Positions 23,942 through 35,309 of a stretch of DNA of 61,431 nucleotides are shown piece after piece. Position numbers and translations under genes: made by a program. The DNA is taken from positions 204,547-265,977 of the forward strand of contig JAESIW010000062.1 in assembly GCA_016802295.1 (NCBI GenBank). Reading direction: 5' to 3'. Origin of the DNA: Brachionus rotundiformis. Its lineage: Eukaryota > Rotifera > Eurotatoria > Ploima > Brachionidae. The notes below the pieces were generated by a model that saw only the letters and a list, made by a program, of their open reading frames with translations, searched no databases and was not told where the DNA came from. Positions within the stretch are counted from its first letter, which is position 1. Each line of letters starts with the position of its first letter.

Positions 23942-23951
23942 TTAGAATAAT

Positions 23952-24435
23952 AATGTAATAAATATTTTAAAAGGTTTATATCCAACTAAAGTCATTTAAT
24001 CACTTTTTTATGATAAAATAAAGCTAAGTTGCTGTGAAAGAATGTCAAGTGACTTAATTTTTGTGTCTTTAATTAATGCTTTTAATAATATTCTGTTATT
24101 ATTAAATGTAACAAGAAAAAATATAAAAATAGAAAATATATAAATAAAAAGTTATAACTTTTTTTCCTAAAGGTTTCTACTAATTCTGTAAATGCAATAT
24201 GGCATGATGCTATTGCTAGATTTGTTAAATGCATAGGCTGTAGAATGGAAAGAACATGCATACCAAAGGGAACCTTTGGAAATCTAGCTTTATAATTTAC
24301 AAATTTGAAAAATGTTATTTTCAATAACCTGAATAATTTAGTACTACTAATTTGATAATATAGATTTTTTTATTGTTTAAAAATTAAGATCAAAATTTTT
24401 GAATTTAAGATTTTTATATTATGTTTTATTTAAAA
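23952..24435. other. AT-rich intergenic DNA
   Basis: Only a fragment resembling the 1508-1681 MITE end (TTCTGTAAATGCAATATGGC near 24184) is recognisable. No gene. Confidence 0.4.
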
Positions 24436-24736
24436 ATGATTATCGGGATCGTATCAAAATTCATTTTTTAACAATCTTTTTTGTAAAACGATCTTTCATT
24501 CTCAAATTAAATACAATGTCTGAAAATAACCAAAATATATGATAAAAACCATTTAAATATTCAAATTTTTTAAATAAAAATATTTTAATTTCTAAAATTG
24601 ATGAGTAAAATTTTGTTTATAAATAAAAAATGTCATTTTACAAAATTATTTTCTTTATTTTCAAGGCCAACGTCTTATTACTAATTGTAGGATTTTTTCT
24701 TACTTGTATAAATAAACTATTCTGCTCCCTATAGGT
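24436..24736 (+). pseudogene. Truncated 5' copy of the receptor gene
   Basis: Carries the receptor upstream sequence (GGATCGTATCAAAATT...) and the start ATG-TCA-TTT-TAC-AAA at 24630. Homology stops after about 11 codons (MSFYKIIFFIF), then the frame runs to TAG at 24734. It lies about 640 bp before the intact copy A start in the same orientation, so it is a remnant of tandem duplication. More diverged from A than B is. Confidence 0.7.
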
Positions 24737-24759
24737 GGGCTTTCTTGATCTCCCAGGCC

Positions 24760-25268
24760 TTGTCGATTCATTTGGGGTCCCATGAACATCACAATTTTTT
24801 AATCATAAAATAATAAGAGATCGATTTAAGTCAATTAATTAAAGATTAATGATGTGTCACGTTAAATGATTCACCAGTTTTGCAAAAAGTATCATGTTAT
24901 AAACATGAGATAAAAAATGAGATAAGGATTTTTCAATGGTTTAAGACAATTAATATTTAATTTTTTATTTTAAAATATTTTAAAAAATTTTTTATTAACT
25001 AGTATGTATTGTCTTGATCGTATCACATTTTATTTTTAAACAATCTATTTTGAAAATAGATCTTTAATTCTATATCCTAAATATAATGACGAAATAATCT
25101 AAAATATGCCCTTTGAATATTATTTAATAAAGACAACCTATTCATTTTAATATTTCAAATTAAATTTAATAAAATTCTATTTAAATTAAGCTTTAAACAT
25201 TTATTCATTTTTTAAATCAGATTATTTTGTATTTTAAATTAATGATTAAAATTATTTATCAATTAGAT
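24760..25268 (+). promoter_or_regulatory. Conserved upstream region of receptor copy A
   Basis: About 500 bp shared with the region upstream of copy B (40082-40600, inverted) and, from 24850, with the window-end copy (60985-61386). Blocks include GCAAAAAGTATCATGTTATA and GTATTGTCTTGATCGTATCA. It presumably holds the promoter; no individual site can be named. Confidence 0.5.
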
Positions 25269-27494
25269 ATGTCATTTTACAAAAATATTTTCTTTATTTT
25301 AATATATTTGATAAAAACTAGCGTGGAATCGAAGTGTGTGGAAACAAGGACAACACTTGATTGTGTGTTTGATACAAACTTCACCATTGATAACAGCTAT
25401 TTGAATTCAGTGACCAATTATGATACCATTTCCATAAATCTTTTGTTCAATGAGCTGATTTTTGGTCAATTGGCAGAAATCAGTTTGAGTTCCAATCAAA
25501 AAGCCTTGATCTTGAAAAATATTTCCAAATTTCACCTAAACTACTCTCGATCCATTTTGAACCATTTCAAAACCATTCATATACAAAACAGTCACATGGA
25601 TTTCTACTTAGGTGGCCAAACTCTTTCCACAGAAGTCAACTGTTACCAAGCAGTCGAATATTTCACCAAAACATTTAGATACTCAAATGAAACAGACAAT
25701 CGTGTAGTTAAATTATCCGATTTAACTTATCCAAATAGATCATGTCCCATATTCTTCTACAACACCTTTATACATTCTTTAAGCTTTTACTCCATGACTA
25801 ACCAACCACATTATTTCAATTTTCCAAAAGAGAACTTTTTGCAATATTCGCCATACAACATAATAAAAAATGTGGAATTCAATAATTTGGTCAATCAAAG
25901 TCTTAACAAGGATTTTTTCAGTTTTTTAATTAACAGCTTTTCAGAAAAAATTGCTTTTATAAACTCAAGCCTGATAAATATTGAAAATGGTGCTTTCTCA
26001 GAATTGTTGTTTACCAGACAATTAATACTACAGCTTAGAAATATGCGACAATTTTTACTTAATTCAGAAAACAAGTGGCTAAATGACCTGAATCAATTTT
26101 CCATATTCCAAAGTCTTACTGATTGTAAACAATTCAAGATGTTCAAATTAGACAATAGTGAATTTTGGAAAATGTATCTTATTTTGGACGATTTGAACGG
26201 AGATTATGATTATCCTGATAAAGATTTTTGCAAATTTGTCCATTTTCCGCACAAGAACTATGTCTTTCCAATAATTTACTCAAGATCCATGGATTTGGAA
26301 TGTACATGCACACTCACATGGCTACTTATCAATTATAAGCTAGAAAGCTATTTTCTTGACGAGCTACGGCCAATCTCAATGAATACCATAGCTGTTCGTA
26401 GATGCTTTGACAATCTTGATCAAAGAATTGCACAATGTGATTTTGAGACAAGACTGGCCAGCTGTGGAATCAAGATGAAACAAAGTGAATACTATTTCAA
26501 TTGTAGCCTTAGCGAAAGGACAAAATGCCCTTTGAAGCTTGTGGAGATAGCATTTATGTATCTAATTATCTTTATTGGTCTACCTTTACATGGTATAAGC
26601 ATATTTGCGCTGACAAAAGCCAATTTAAAAGACAGCATGTACCAATATTTAAGAATTCAAAGTGTTTTTGATTTTATTATAACATTTACATTGATTTTTA
26701 ATGTTAGCACTAGTTTTTCATATGATTATTTGAGTATAAATGAAGATATATCATGTGAATTAGACTACAGGTCTAAAAACAGAGCATTTTTTTTTATCAA
26801 GCATAACATTATTAATGTGATAGGCTTTGTGTGCATTTCATGTGCAGTCATGGCAAATTTTCTTGTAGTATTGGACAGATATTTGCTCATAACTAATAAA
26901 AGTCTATTCAGACGGTCTACCATTATTTCCAAAGCTAATTCTGTCATGCTACCAGTAATTATTTTTTTAAGCATTTTCCTAAATATTCACCAAGCAGATT
27001 TTTTAAGTTTTGAGTCTGCCAGTTTTGTATGGCTTTATCATCTGAGATACATTCTCAACCTGTGCCAAGATGTCTTCTTTGTTTTAATGTGTTTGGTCAT
27101 ATTTTTTATCAATCTAAAACTGTATTTTTTTATCATTAAACAGAACAAAAAAAAGAAAAAAATTCTAAATTTAAGCAAAAAAAAGGTCAATTCGGAAAAA
27201 TTTAAAACCAAAAATTTGATAATAATAATTTCAAATAGTTTTCTTATGGTCATAACTCGAATTCCAAGTTTTTGGCTCAGTTTTTATGAAATAAATAAAT
27301 TTATCCTGAAAACTGGTTCTGTCATTTATTTAACTCAATCAAAAGATATTGGCCATGTATTTTGGTTTTATCTGATTTTAATCAACACATCATATATCAT
27401 TGAATTTTTAATTAATTATTTTTGTAACAAAAAATTTAAAATCATGGTTAATGAATGCATTTTCAAACCTCGATTGAATAAAATTAACAAATAA
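25269..27494 (+). CDS. Receptor copy A: 7TM rhodopsin-like GPCR with large ectodomain
   Basis: Single exon, 741 residues. I place the start at the ATG at 25269 (MSFYKNIFF) because copy B begins there, although an in-frame ATG lies at 25242. Residues 1-20 look like a signal peptide. The ectodomain (about 21-420) has many N-glycosylation sequons. It ends in a Cys-rich, LRRCT-like cap (ECTCTLTWLLINYKL at about 345, then paired Cys up to about 420). Seven helices lie at about 424-447, 463-485, 513-535, 557-577, 594-621, 650-673 and 696-718. TM3 ends in LDRY (residues 536-538), the class-A G-protein motif. TM7 lacks a clear NPxxY. The intracellular loop between TM5 and TM6 is very Lys-rich. The layout resembles LRR-containing glycoprotein-hormone-type receptors, but I cannot see repeats clearly, so the ligand is unknown. 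Confidence 0.85.
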   Translation: MSFYKNIFFILIYLIKTSVESKCVETRTTLDCVFDTNFTIDNSYLNSVTNYDTISINLLFNELIFGQLAEISLSSNQKALILKNISKFHLNYSRSILNHFKTIHIQNSHMDFYLGGQTLSTEVNCYQAVEYFTKTFRYSNETDNRVVKLSDLTYPNRSCPIFFYNTFIHSLSFYSMTNQPHYFNFPKENFLQYSPYNIIKNVEFNNLVNQSLNKDFFSFLINSFSEKIAFINSSLINIENGAFSELLFTRQLILQLRNMRQFLLNSENKWLNDLNQFSIFQSLTDCKQFKMFKLDNSEFWKMYLILDDLNGDYDYPDKDFCKFVHFPHKNYVFPIIYSRSMDLECTCTLTWLLINYKLESYFLDELRPISMNTIAVRRCFDNLDQRIAQCDFETRLASCGIKMKQSEYYFNCSLSERTKCPLKLVEIAFMYLIIFIGLPLHGISIFALTKANLKDSMYQYLRIQSVFDFIITFTLIFNVSTSFSYDYLSINEDISCELDYRSKNRAFFFIKHNIINVIGFVCISCAVMANFLVVLDRYLLITNKSLFRRSTIISKANSVMLPVIIFLSIFLNIHQADFLSFESASFVWLYHLRYILNLCQDVFFVLMCLVIFFINLKLYFFIIKQNKKKKKILNLSKKKVNSEKFKTKNLIIIISNSFLMVITRIPSFWLSFYEINKFILKTGSVIYLTQSKDIGHVFWFYLILINTSYIIEFLINYFCNKKFKIMVNECIFKPRLNKINK

Positions 27495-27650
27495 AAAAAT
27501 AAAATCATGTCATAAGATATTTTATTATTTTTCAAATTAAATACCCTTATTACATAAATGAAAATTTTTTTTTCATATATTTGCTAGTGTTGGATGCTGC
27601 CAGACGAATCGGGTCCACTTAGTGGACGACTTTAAGCGACCAGGTTGACG

Positions 27651-27790
27651 ATCCAAATTTTAGGTCCGTTTAAAAATACGGCATTAATTATTAAATCATT
27701 TTATTTTAAAAAAATTAGTAAATATAGAAAGATTTATTTTTTAATACCGTTTTATCAATGCCGTAATTTTGGCCGTCCTAAATTTTGGAT
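27651..27790. mobile_element. MITE-like foldback element, about 140 bp
   Basis: Ends are inverted repeats: ATCCAAATTTTAGG at the left and CCTAAATTTTGGAT at the right. Further internal pairing (ACGGCATT against AATGCCGT) extends the stem. A partial copy lies at 56055-56105 beside another receptor fragment. Confidence 0.55.
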
Positions 27791-28980
27791 AGTCAAGATG
27801 ATCAGCTAATTTGAAAAAAAGATAAGTAAGGTAAATTCTCATTAAATACCAAAAAAAAAAATTCATTAGTAAATAGTAGAAGCTAAGGATAACGAAAGAT
27901 TTGGGTCCTTGTGAAGGAAAGTACTGTAATAATACATTTCTAGAAACAAACGATGGTCTATATCTGGCTCAAAATTTTACTTGGTTGGAAAATATTAGCG
28001 AAACTTTATACATTATACTACATTAATATTGATAGTTTAACTTTTCTTGAATACGATTCTAAATGTTATAAAGAGTTAAAGGTAAATATTATTTATCTAA
28101 TGGGAGTATTGGGTTTCTTAAGCCGCAAGGCTTAATTGCTGATAGTTCAATTGAAGTAAATTGTGACTTTAGATAGCAATTTAGTAGTATTAGTAGTGTA
28201 ATGCTGTAGGAAACGCTTGTTTCCAAGTAGTTGCGCACGTAGTCGCCTCACTTTAACAGCCTTAGACCAATTATTATTGTAGCATCTTGTCAATTCTCAT
28301 TTTGAAGATTTTAGTGTTTGTCACGCTCTTGGTCTCTTCATCTAAAGCGTTCCAATATCCTGTCGTTCGATTTGTGAAAAAGTTGTGCCTCACTCCACAG
28401 TTTCGGACTAGCTGTCGTTGGATTGCCATGCGACAAGTTCTGGTATTCCCAGTTTGGCTATCAAGGCAATCAGAGGGTAGCTTTTGATCTCCATTAATGA
28501 ATTTTACTTGATCATGTCCATGCTGTATTTTGTGTAGCTGAATCAGATCTCCACGCCTACGTCGCTCTTTAAGTGTGCTCCAGCCTAGAGCTTCTCTTCT
28601 TTCGAAGTAGGGTTTTCCCTTCAATTCAAGTACTAATTTCAAAAATCTTCGCTAACTTGCTCGAGGACATCAATATCGCTGCGTCGATACGGGTTCCAGG
28701 CTCCTACAGCAAACTCCAGATGAGGGCGAACAAATGACTTGTAAAGAAGGTCTACTAACCTTAAAGAGAAATATTGGAATGTGAATCTGATACGACTAGC
28801 CTTCATTGTTGCTCTTGCTGCTTCTCGCTTGACTTAAGATCTCTTGTGACGATGATGCCGAAATCGCGTTCCATCGTTGTCTTCGCCAGCGTGTTACCTC
28901 CGATCTGGTAGTCATAACAACTGTTGTTGGCACTGAAATGCATGACTACACACTTCTCTTTGTTAAATTTAGTCTTACAT
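27791..28980 (-). pseudogene. LINE ORF2 C-terminal region and 3' tail
   Basis: The minus strand encodes a 5'-truncated ORF2 end: KEKCVVMHFSANNSCYDYQI-type sequence near 28940, FVRPHLEFAVGAWNPYRR, RRRRGDLIQLHKIQHG, then RHNFFTNRTTGYWNALDEET and a double stop. About 350 bp of 3' tail follow to about 27791. It is an inverted near-copy of 54895-56110. One frameshift lies near 28640. The RT active-site box is absent from this copy. Confidence 0.8.
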
Positions 28981-29064
28981 GTGTCCGACCAGAAATAAAT
29001 TTCAAGCAGATGGATTTATCAGATTTAAGTTTTCGTCATTTTCAAAAGATTCTAAGCTGGATTA

Positions 29065-30560
29065 ATAACTTATAATAAAAAATTATATACAAGACACTTA
29101 ATTTATATAAAAAATATAAATAAAAAAAAATTGCACAATAAAACTTTTTAAATAATTTTGCTAAAAAATCTTGATTGAAATTGGCATCTATTTTAAATTA
29201 TTTTATATAAATTGAATGAATATTGATTTTAAACTCAAGATTTAATTTTGCCCTAAAAATGAGTCAACAAAATTTGATAGAACTCAATAGCGTTGAAGCT
29301 TAACAAGAGTTTTCAAGATTCAATATTGATTTGAGTAAATTAACCACCGAATCTATCGAGATCAATCGGTAATCAATGCAAATATTTTGATGATACAACA
29401 AAGAATAAGGGTCTTAAACAAAAAAGGTAGATGTTTGAGACCGTATGCACTAAAATATATAAATTACCTCACAATAGAGTTGGACAAAATAAATTGAAAA
29501 GCTACTTGTCAAAAGCTAATATAAGTAAATACCCTCTGCCAACCCGGCACTTCAGTTAAAAGGTAACGACCCCAATACCTTAAGCATAACAACACAACTA
29601 AATGGTACAGTATGCAAACCCAGCCCCCACAACTTGCTCAAACTGATGAACGACTTTCAAACGGTTCCAACAACTCTCCATCATACCGAACAGCTTACAT
29701 TAAGAGATTAGATTCAGAAGAAGACGACTAAGAGAAACTTTTTTCTTAATAAAATATTTTTTTTATTCTTTTAACTTTGACTGAATTGAATTGAATCGAA
29801 TTGTAATAAAAAATAATGTTAAATAATCTTATTAATTGATAAAATCTAATAAGTTTATGATTATAAGACAATCATGTCTTAACAATCAAGTCCAGTGTTT
29901 CAAGCCTCAAAGCTTCCAATAATCAATTTGCCTTTTGTTACATCCATACAATTAGATTCTAGCTCCAAATCATTAATCCTCATACTAAGGGGAAAAACTT
30001 AAAACCAAAGCACACCTTTTTCACAATCAAGACAATAAACAAAGTATTTATCATATAAATGAAATATTGATTCACAGTCACCTTTAAAAATTTCAAGGTT
30101 TTAGTTCACAAGCCAAAAAAATCCGAAAAATGTAAATATTGTTTTCGTAATGATCATGTGCGAATTACGTAAGTTAATTGTTTGAGAAACAAAAAAACCC
30201 TATTTATATTTTACAAGAACATGTACTTAAATACACCATTAACACCCAACATAACTCATCTTTGACAACTAAAATCTTACCCTCATCTCAAACCTATTTA
30301 AATAGTGATGAGAACAGCAGTCCAAGATTTCGAACCCTTGAACCAGTAATGAATAACCGCGATATAGCTAAAAAAAATTACCTAAAAAATAGAAATTTTA
30401 ATCAAGAGATAAATGAAACAGTTAATTATTTCTGACTTCATTCTAAGAAGCAAAAACTTGAAACCATTCTTTATAAGGAACCCAAAAAAACATACCTTAA
30501 AGATTTCAATTGTCAAGGAAATGGACCCCTTCATAAACATATATGAGCAAACGAGACAAT
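29065..30560 (+). mobile_element. Helitron-like element, 5' part (copy 1)
   Basis: Inverted homologue of 52480-54110. An ATG at 29259 begins MSQQNLIELNSVEA, followed by an in-frame TAA and then a further open frame (QEFSRFNIDLSKLTTES...). At 30178-30434 a second frame (MFEKQKNPIYILQEHVLKYT...) corresponds to the N-terminal part of the Helitron protein in copy 2. Homology stops at about 30560, before the diagnostic N-terminal domain. Frames are broken in several places. Confidence 0.6.
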
Positions 30561-30569
30561 GAAAAAATT

Positions 30570-30960
30570 TTATTAAAATTTGTCCTATAATTTGATCATA
30601 GACGATTGTTTTAATATTGATGCGAGTTTTTTCATCCAAAATATTCGTTTTTTTGTCACTTAAGGTTTTAAATATTTCTTCCAGTCTTAAAATTGATGTC
30701 TTAATTGCATTAAAAATCTGAATATCAGTTTCAATTTTTTTTTTAAACATACAAATCCGATTCAAACTTTTTAGAATTTTTATCAAGTTCACATTTTTTT
30801 TCTTAATAAAATGTTGTACTTTTAAAACTTTTGAAGGAAGCATTCAATCTTCTTAAGGTGGAAGAGTAATCGTTTATGCTGACGGTATATACTTTTAAAG
30901 CTCTATAAATTTCCGAACCCATTTTGAATAGCAATTCTATTAGGAAAATTATCTGCAAAA
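30570..30960 (-). pseudogene. Unrecognised repeated coding remnant
   Basis: The minus strand has a Lys/Ile-rich frame including KKIETDIQIFNAIKTSILRL. The plus strand at 45830-46299 encodes a related run (NETDIETLNAIKRSIIRL) in another frame, and both have the nucleotide phrase TTCGGAAAT. The protein family is unknown. Because it occurs twice beside transposon junctions, it is probably part of a mobile element. Confidence 0.35.
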
Positions 30961-31104
30961 TGATAAATTTAAAGTGATGAATTTAAAGAATGAAAAAAAG
31001 ATAAAACAAGAAATATCATGTGAATATCATTTACTTTTGAGAAAAATCCTGGATTTAAAAAAAAAATATAAGTAATTACTTAAGTTTGAACCATTTTTCC
31101 AGCA

Positions 31105-31225
31105 AGAAAATGAAAATGTATTTCGACATAAATTAATTAGACAAATTAAGTTTCGACAAAGTTTTATTTAGACAAGAGTTGTTTTGACAAAAAAAAAGAA
31201 AAGTGACAAAAAAAATCAATTAATC
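31105..31225. repeat. Subterminal GACAAA array of a MULE
   Basis: Within about 120 bp the hexamer GACAAA or close variants (CGACAT, AGACAAA, CGACAAAG, TGACAAAA) occurs at least six times. It lies just beyond the 3' end of the MULE transposase remnant at 31262-32660, where the element end should be. Equivalent inverted arrays (TTTGTC) flank the MULE pieces near 36-37 kb. Confidence 0.55.
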
Positions 31226-31261
31226 AATTAATATAAAATAAAAAGTTAATATTCTATCAAT

Positions 31262-32660
31262 AAAGATAAATTAATTAAATACTCTACAACTTTTTCCCTG
31301 TTAAAATTTTTTACAATTGTAGTAATTTGTTCTTCCAATTTCATGTACACCGCTTTTCTTTTATTTACTTGACCAGTACTCAGTTTGATATGATATATAA
31401 ATTCTCAGTTTTTGATTGCTCTAGTTTAATACTATCTTTTTAAGACAACAAATGAGGATTTAATTTAATCTCCGACTGTAAAACGTTATGCCAACCTTCT
31501 AGGTTATTGTTTGTCCTTGTTTGTCCTTCTTTAGTTCTTTCATAGCAATTTTTCGACTAGGCACTTTAGTTCGTTTTTGAACACCAAAATAATTGTCTTC
31601 AAAATAGGTATATACCTTTTTAAGTTCATTTGGAATTAAACTTTGAAGTTCAACAAAAGCATCAATAACATAATCAACGGGTACAAAGGCTAGACAAGCC
31701 AACATTTTTGAGTATTTGCTAATTAAATTATCTTTTAACGACAAATCCGAATACTTGGCCGCTAAACCACTTGATTGTATGTGTCTCCAGATCGACTTTT
31801 TTAAATGGATATAGCAACCACAAACATCGGCTTCTGGAAAAATTTCCTCGATAGAATTTATGATTGCCAACTCGTAGTCAGAAGAAACACTTAATGGATT
31901 GTTCTTAACTTTTGACTTTTCATTGTTTAAAAAAATTTGTGTAGGTCACTTCTTGTTTGTTCGTAAATAATGCATAAATTAATGGTAAATTTTTTTCCTG
32001 TTTAATAACATGAACAGTGAATAATTGCTCGAATATCAACGGAACAGCATCAAATGTACCATCACATAGCCAATTTCTGTTTTCACTCAAAACTAGTAGA
32101 TTTTTTTCAGTGGAAAAAATTAGCATTCGTTCTTTGTTATTGTAATTTTCGTCGTACAAAAGAAACATTTTGTCTTTAATTTTGTAAATCATCATGAAGT
32201 ATGAAATTTAGATCTTGAGGCAAATCATATTCTTCATACGGGTCTATTCTTGCTCTAGAGCATATGATCTTGCAGCATTGTAAGTCGGTAAGAGTGCGAC
32301 AACTTCTTCCTCTAAATTTTTTTGGCACTCGAAGATTATTTTGCGCGGTTTTGTATCAGGTTGACTTGCTGCCATTTGTTTCATTTCGGACTTCACTTTT
32401 TTGACTTTAGTTTTAATAGAACTTACATGTTCATGTTCCTTTATATTTGTAACTGGTTTATTCATACCAATTGTTGACACAGAAATTTATAATAAGCGCT
32501 TTTTCAATTGAAGACGCGACAATTTATTTTTAGCTGTGAGAGTAAGCTGTTGGCATGTCTTTTTAAATATTTTTTTTATAAAATAATATGAAACAACATC
32601 AATACTCGTACACACATCTTTTAACATGGCGCATGAGTTTTGATTTTTCGTCCTGTACAA
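31262..32660 (-). pseudogene. MULE transposase, frameshifted
   Basis: Reading leftwards on the minus strand: a degenerate segment (32560-32660) also present at 60040-60200, possibly FLYWCH-type, comes first. A Lys-rich linker and LLPTYNAARSYALEQE follow. Next is the MULE catalytic region with WLCDGTFDAVP (first Asp), PLIYALFTNKQE and SSDYELAIINSIEEIFPEA (second acidic site), then the hallmark CGCYIHLKKSIWRHIQ. The distal GWHNVLQSEIKLNPHL motif follows near 31490 in another frame. At least four frame changes are needed, so the gene is dead. The SWIM and AT-hook tail is missing here. Mutator-like elements of this type are known in invertebrates. Confidence 0.8.
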
Positions 32661-32849
32661 CCATATTAAATTTTTGAAAAGAGTTTGTATGTAAAGTATA
32701 TTAATAAAATCTTGCTGAATAAATTTATTAATTTTTACTTATTTAAACTTAATTGTAAGAACATTCTTTAATTTTCAAACTATGACAGTGTAAACTTAAG
32801 CTATTTTTTTCTTTTTTTTTACTTTCTTTTAAAAAAAGATTATCTTTAA

Positions 32850-34440
32850 TTAAATAACTATTTTACTTTTTAAATTTTGAATTTTTCCAAATAAGATTTT
32901 TCTAAAATTTTTGTTGAATATAACATTTTCAAAAAAATTTACTATATAGTTTAAATTAACGCAACTTAAAAATATAAAAAACATAAAATCAATATTTTTG
33001 GCTTCGGCCTGAGCTAATTGATAATTTGAATTCTTGATAATCCAGAGCAGTTTTATCTTGTAAACAGTGAGAATAAAATCTGGAATCCTAGCCATCAAAA
33101 CAACCAGGCCGTTCAGAACTATTAGGGCCTTGAGCCTCATGTAGGACTTCTCATACCCATTGGTGGTCAAATTTCTCTTCTTCCTCTCATGTATAATTAG
33201 GAACAGTATCAGCTTCACATTGACAGCAACACAAAATACTACCAAAAGCAAATCGAAAAAATCCTGAATGCCAAACAGCACATAGCGTACCATGCTTTCC
33301 TTAAATTTGAGCACGCAGTTGTCCAAATTGCAAAGGTATATTTGGTTCAAGTTGAATAAAATTCCGCAAAGAATTATCATGGGCAGCATTGTTTTGTATG
33401 GATTTTTTGTTAGATACAATAATTTTATCAATTCGTTTCTTGATATGAAAACATATCGGTGAATAGTTACCAGAATGTTGGCCATCACTGTGCTAGTAAT
33501 TGATAAATAGGTCACAAAGTTAATCAAATAAATGTTTATAAGGGTTAGATACTGATTTTCGCTTTGGAAAAAAAGTGTACACTCTCGCGTAAATAGATAA
33601 GTGTACAAATCAACAGAACTCTTGATAAAGCTGTCACAGAGCAGGGTTACCAAGCAAACAAGCTCAAAACCAATTTGAATTTTCATGTATTTGTACATAT
33701 TTTCTTTAAATAATGGATCACTGAGGACATATAAACTGACAGAATTAAGAACTACACCAATGAAAACTATGACCAACTGAACCATGAATCTAACAAGTCT
33801 TTGAGAGCAGCGTTGTGGAGAATATTCCCTGTCATTGTCACATTCATACATAAACTGGGCCTTCTTGGTCACAAGACCACACTCTTTCAGTCGTTTCTCA
33901 AACTGGCACATTTCCACTCTCAGCTCAAAGCCCTCCAGACACCCGGATAGATAAGAAGTATTCATGTCAAGATAGATATAATTACTGGATTTAATAGCAT
34001 TGTTTAGTTTCCAATTAAGCAGTAGCCAAATCAATGTGCATGTACAACTGTGTCGTTGGTTCAGATAAATGATTGGAAACACAGTTCTGTTGTGCGGAAA
34101 ATGAGCATATGAACAAAATTGGGAGTCGAGGAAAAACTCGGCTCTTTTTCACATTTAGAATCAAATAAAATTTGTATGAAAACTTATTCAAGTTTAATTT
34201 AAGATAATAGCAGTCATTTAGATAAGCCAAAGTTTTGCCATAGTTTAAACTATTCCAAAAAATTTTGGTAAATAAAAATGAGTTGTTCACATTTAAAAAC
34301 AAACTCGATAAACATTTAAAATTGAAATAATTAATTTTCCTATTAACATAATTAAACAACTATAAGGACTTATGTTAAAAATCAGACAGCTACCATAGCG
34401 AGGCGACTTATTGTCTTGCTCCGCAGTTAATCTGCTGTAG

Positions 34441-34484
<44 letters not shown>

Positions 34485-35162
34485 CTAGGACTAGTTTGTT
34501 CAGATAGAGAGAATTTTTAAATATTTTATAATCAATTCCTTGAATAGAAGAGTTTAAAATTTCCAAACTGTTAACCATTTCTAAAATTCTTTCACTAAAT
34601 ATCCTCGAGTTCAGGTATTTGCGGCTGTTGGAGATCTTTATGGACACTATTCTTATGCAGTAATTGACAGTTTGGTTAAGATTCATCAAATGGGGGTAGT
34701 TTTGCATGGTCAGATTGGACAAAATCAGTGAAATATAAAATTGAGTAAAAATCGCTGGACATATCGGGTCCGGATACTTGACAGTGCCATCTAATTTTAG
34801 TATCTTTGGTGAAGATATCTTTTTTTTTGGCTTTTGTGCAGAAATTTCAAACAGTCTTCTTGGCTCATTTTGATTCCATCTGCTAAATAAAACGAAAAGT
34901 TGGATAACTCAATTGTAATGGTTTGAAAATGACAAAATATTAATTTTGGATCATATATAAAATAGCTGATATTTATCAAATAAATTGAATCAGTTGTCAC
35001 ATTTAAATCTAGCTTGTCGAAGAATTTACCTTCGAAGTTTAACTTCAAATTATTATGCTGATCAATTGGCCTATTGGACAAATTACGATGACCAGGACTC
35101 CAATCTGACCAAATGTTATCAATTAAATTTATTAAAAAAGCTAATAGAATTAATTTGTTCAT
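32850..35162 (-). pseudogene. Receptor copy C: divergent, frame-broken 7TM receptor
   Basis: Homologous along its whole length to copies A and B but strongly diverged. It starts MNKLILLAFLINLI (signal peptide, ATG at 35160-35162). The frame breaks at a nine-base T/A homopolymer near 34820. It resumes to an (ATT)n microsatellite at 34446-34485 encoding a run of Asn, meets a stop at about 34408, resumes about 34370, and shifts again near 34130. From 34128 to 32850 the cap (CTCTLIWLLLNWKL) and seven-helix domain are open. The DRY motif is HRY here (TIHRYVFI). The breaks at homopolymer and microsatellite sites could be sequencing errors, so a functional gene is possible. The long open, well-structured 7TM part supports recent or continuing function. 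Confidence 0.7.
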
Positions 35163-35309
35163 GTGTCTTAAAAATAAAAATAAATATTTAGTTAAATTTA
35201 GAAATATTATTAATTAGATTATATTTTTTCAAAAAATCGCTCTCAATAATTTTAAAAGTTCATATTTTTTAATTTCCGAAAAAAACCATTGTGAAGCTGA
35301 TGACATCAA

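Noticed and set aside
26765..27253. Open frames opposite receptor A
   Set aside because: They mirror the hydrophobic codons of the receptor on the other strand and recur at the same place in copy B; they are shadow frames.
34446..34485. Poly-asparagine tract suggesting a prion-like domain in receptor C
   Set aside because: It is a plain (ATT)n microsatellite next to a stop codon and has no counterpart in copies A or B, so it is better explained as a repeat expansion.
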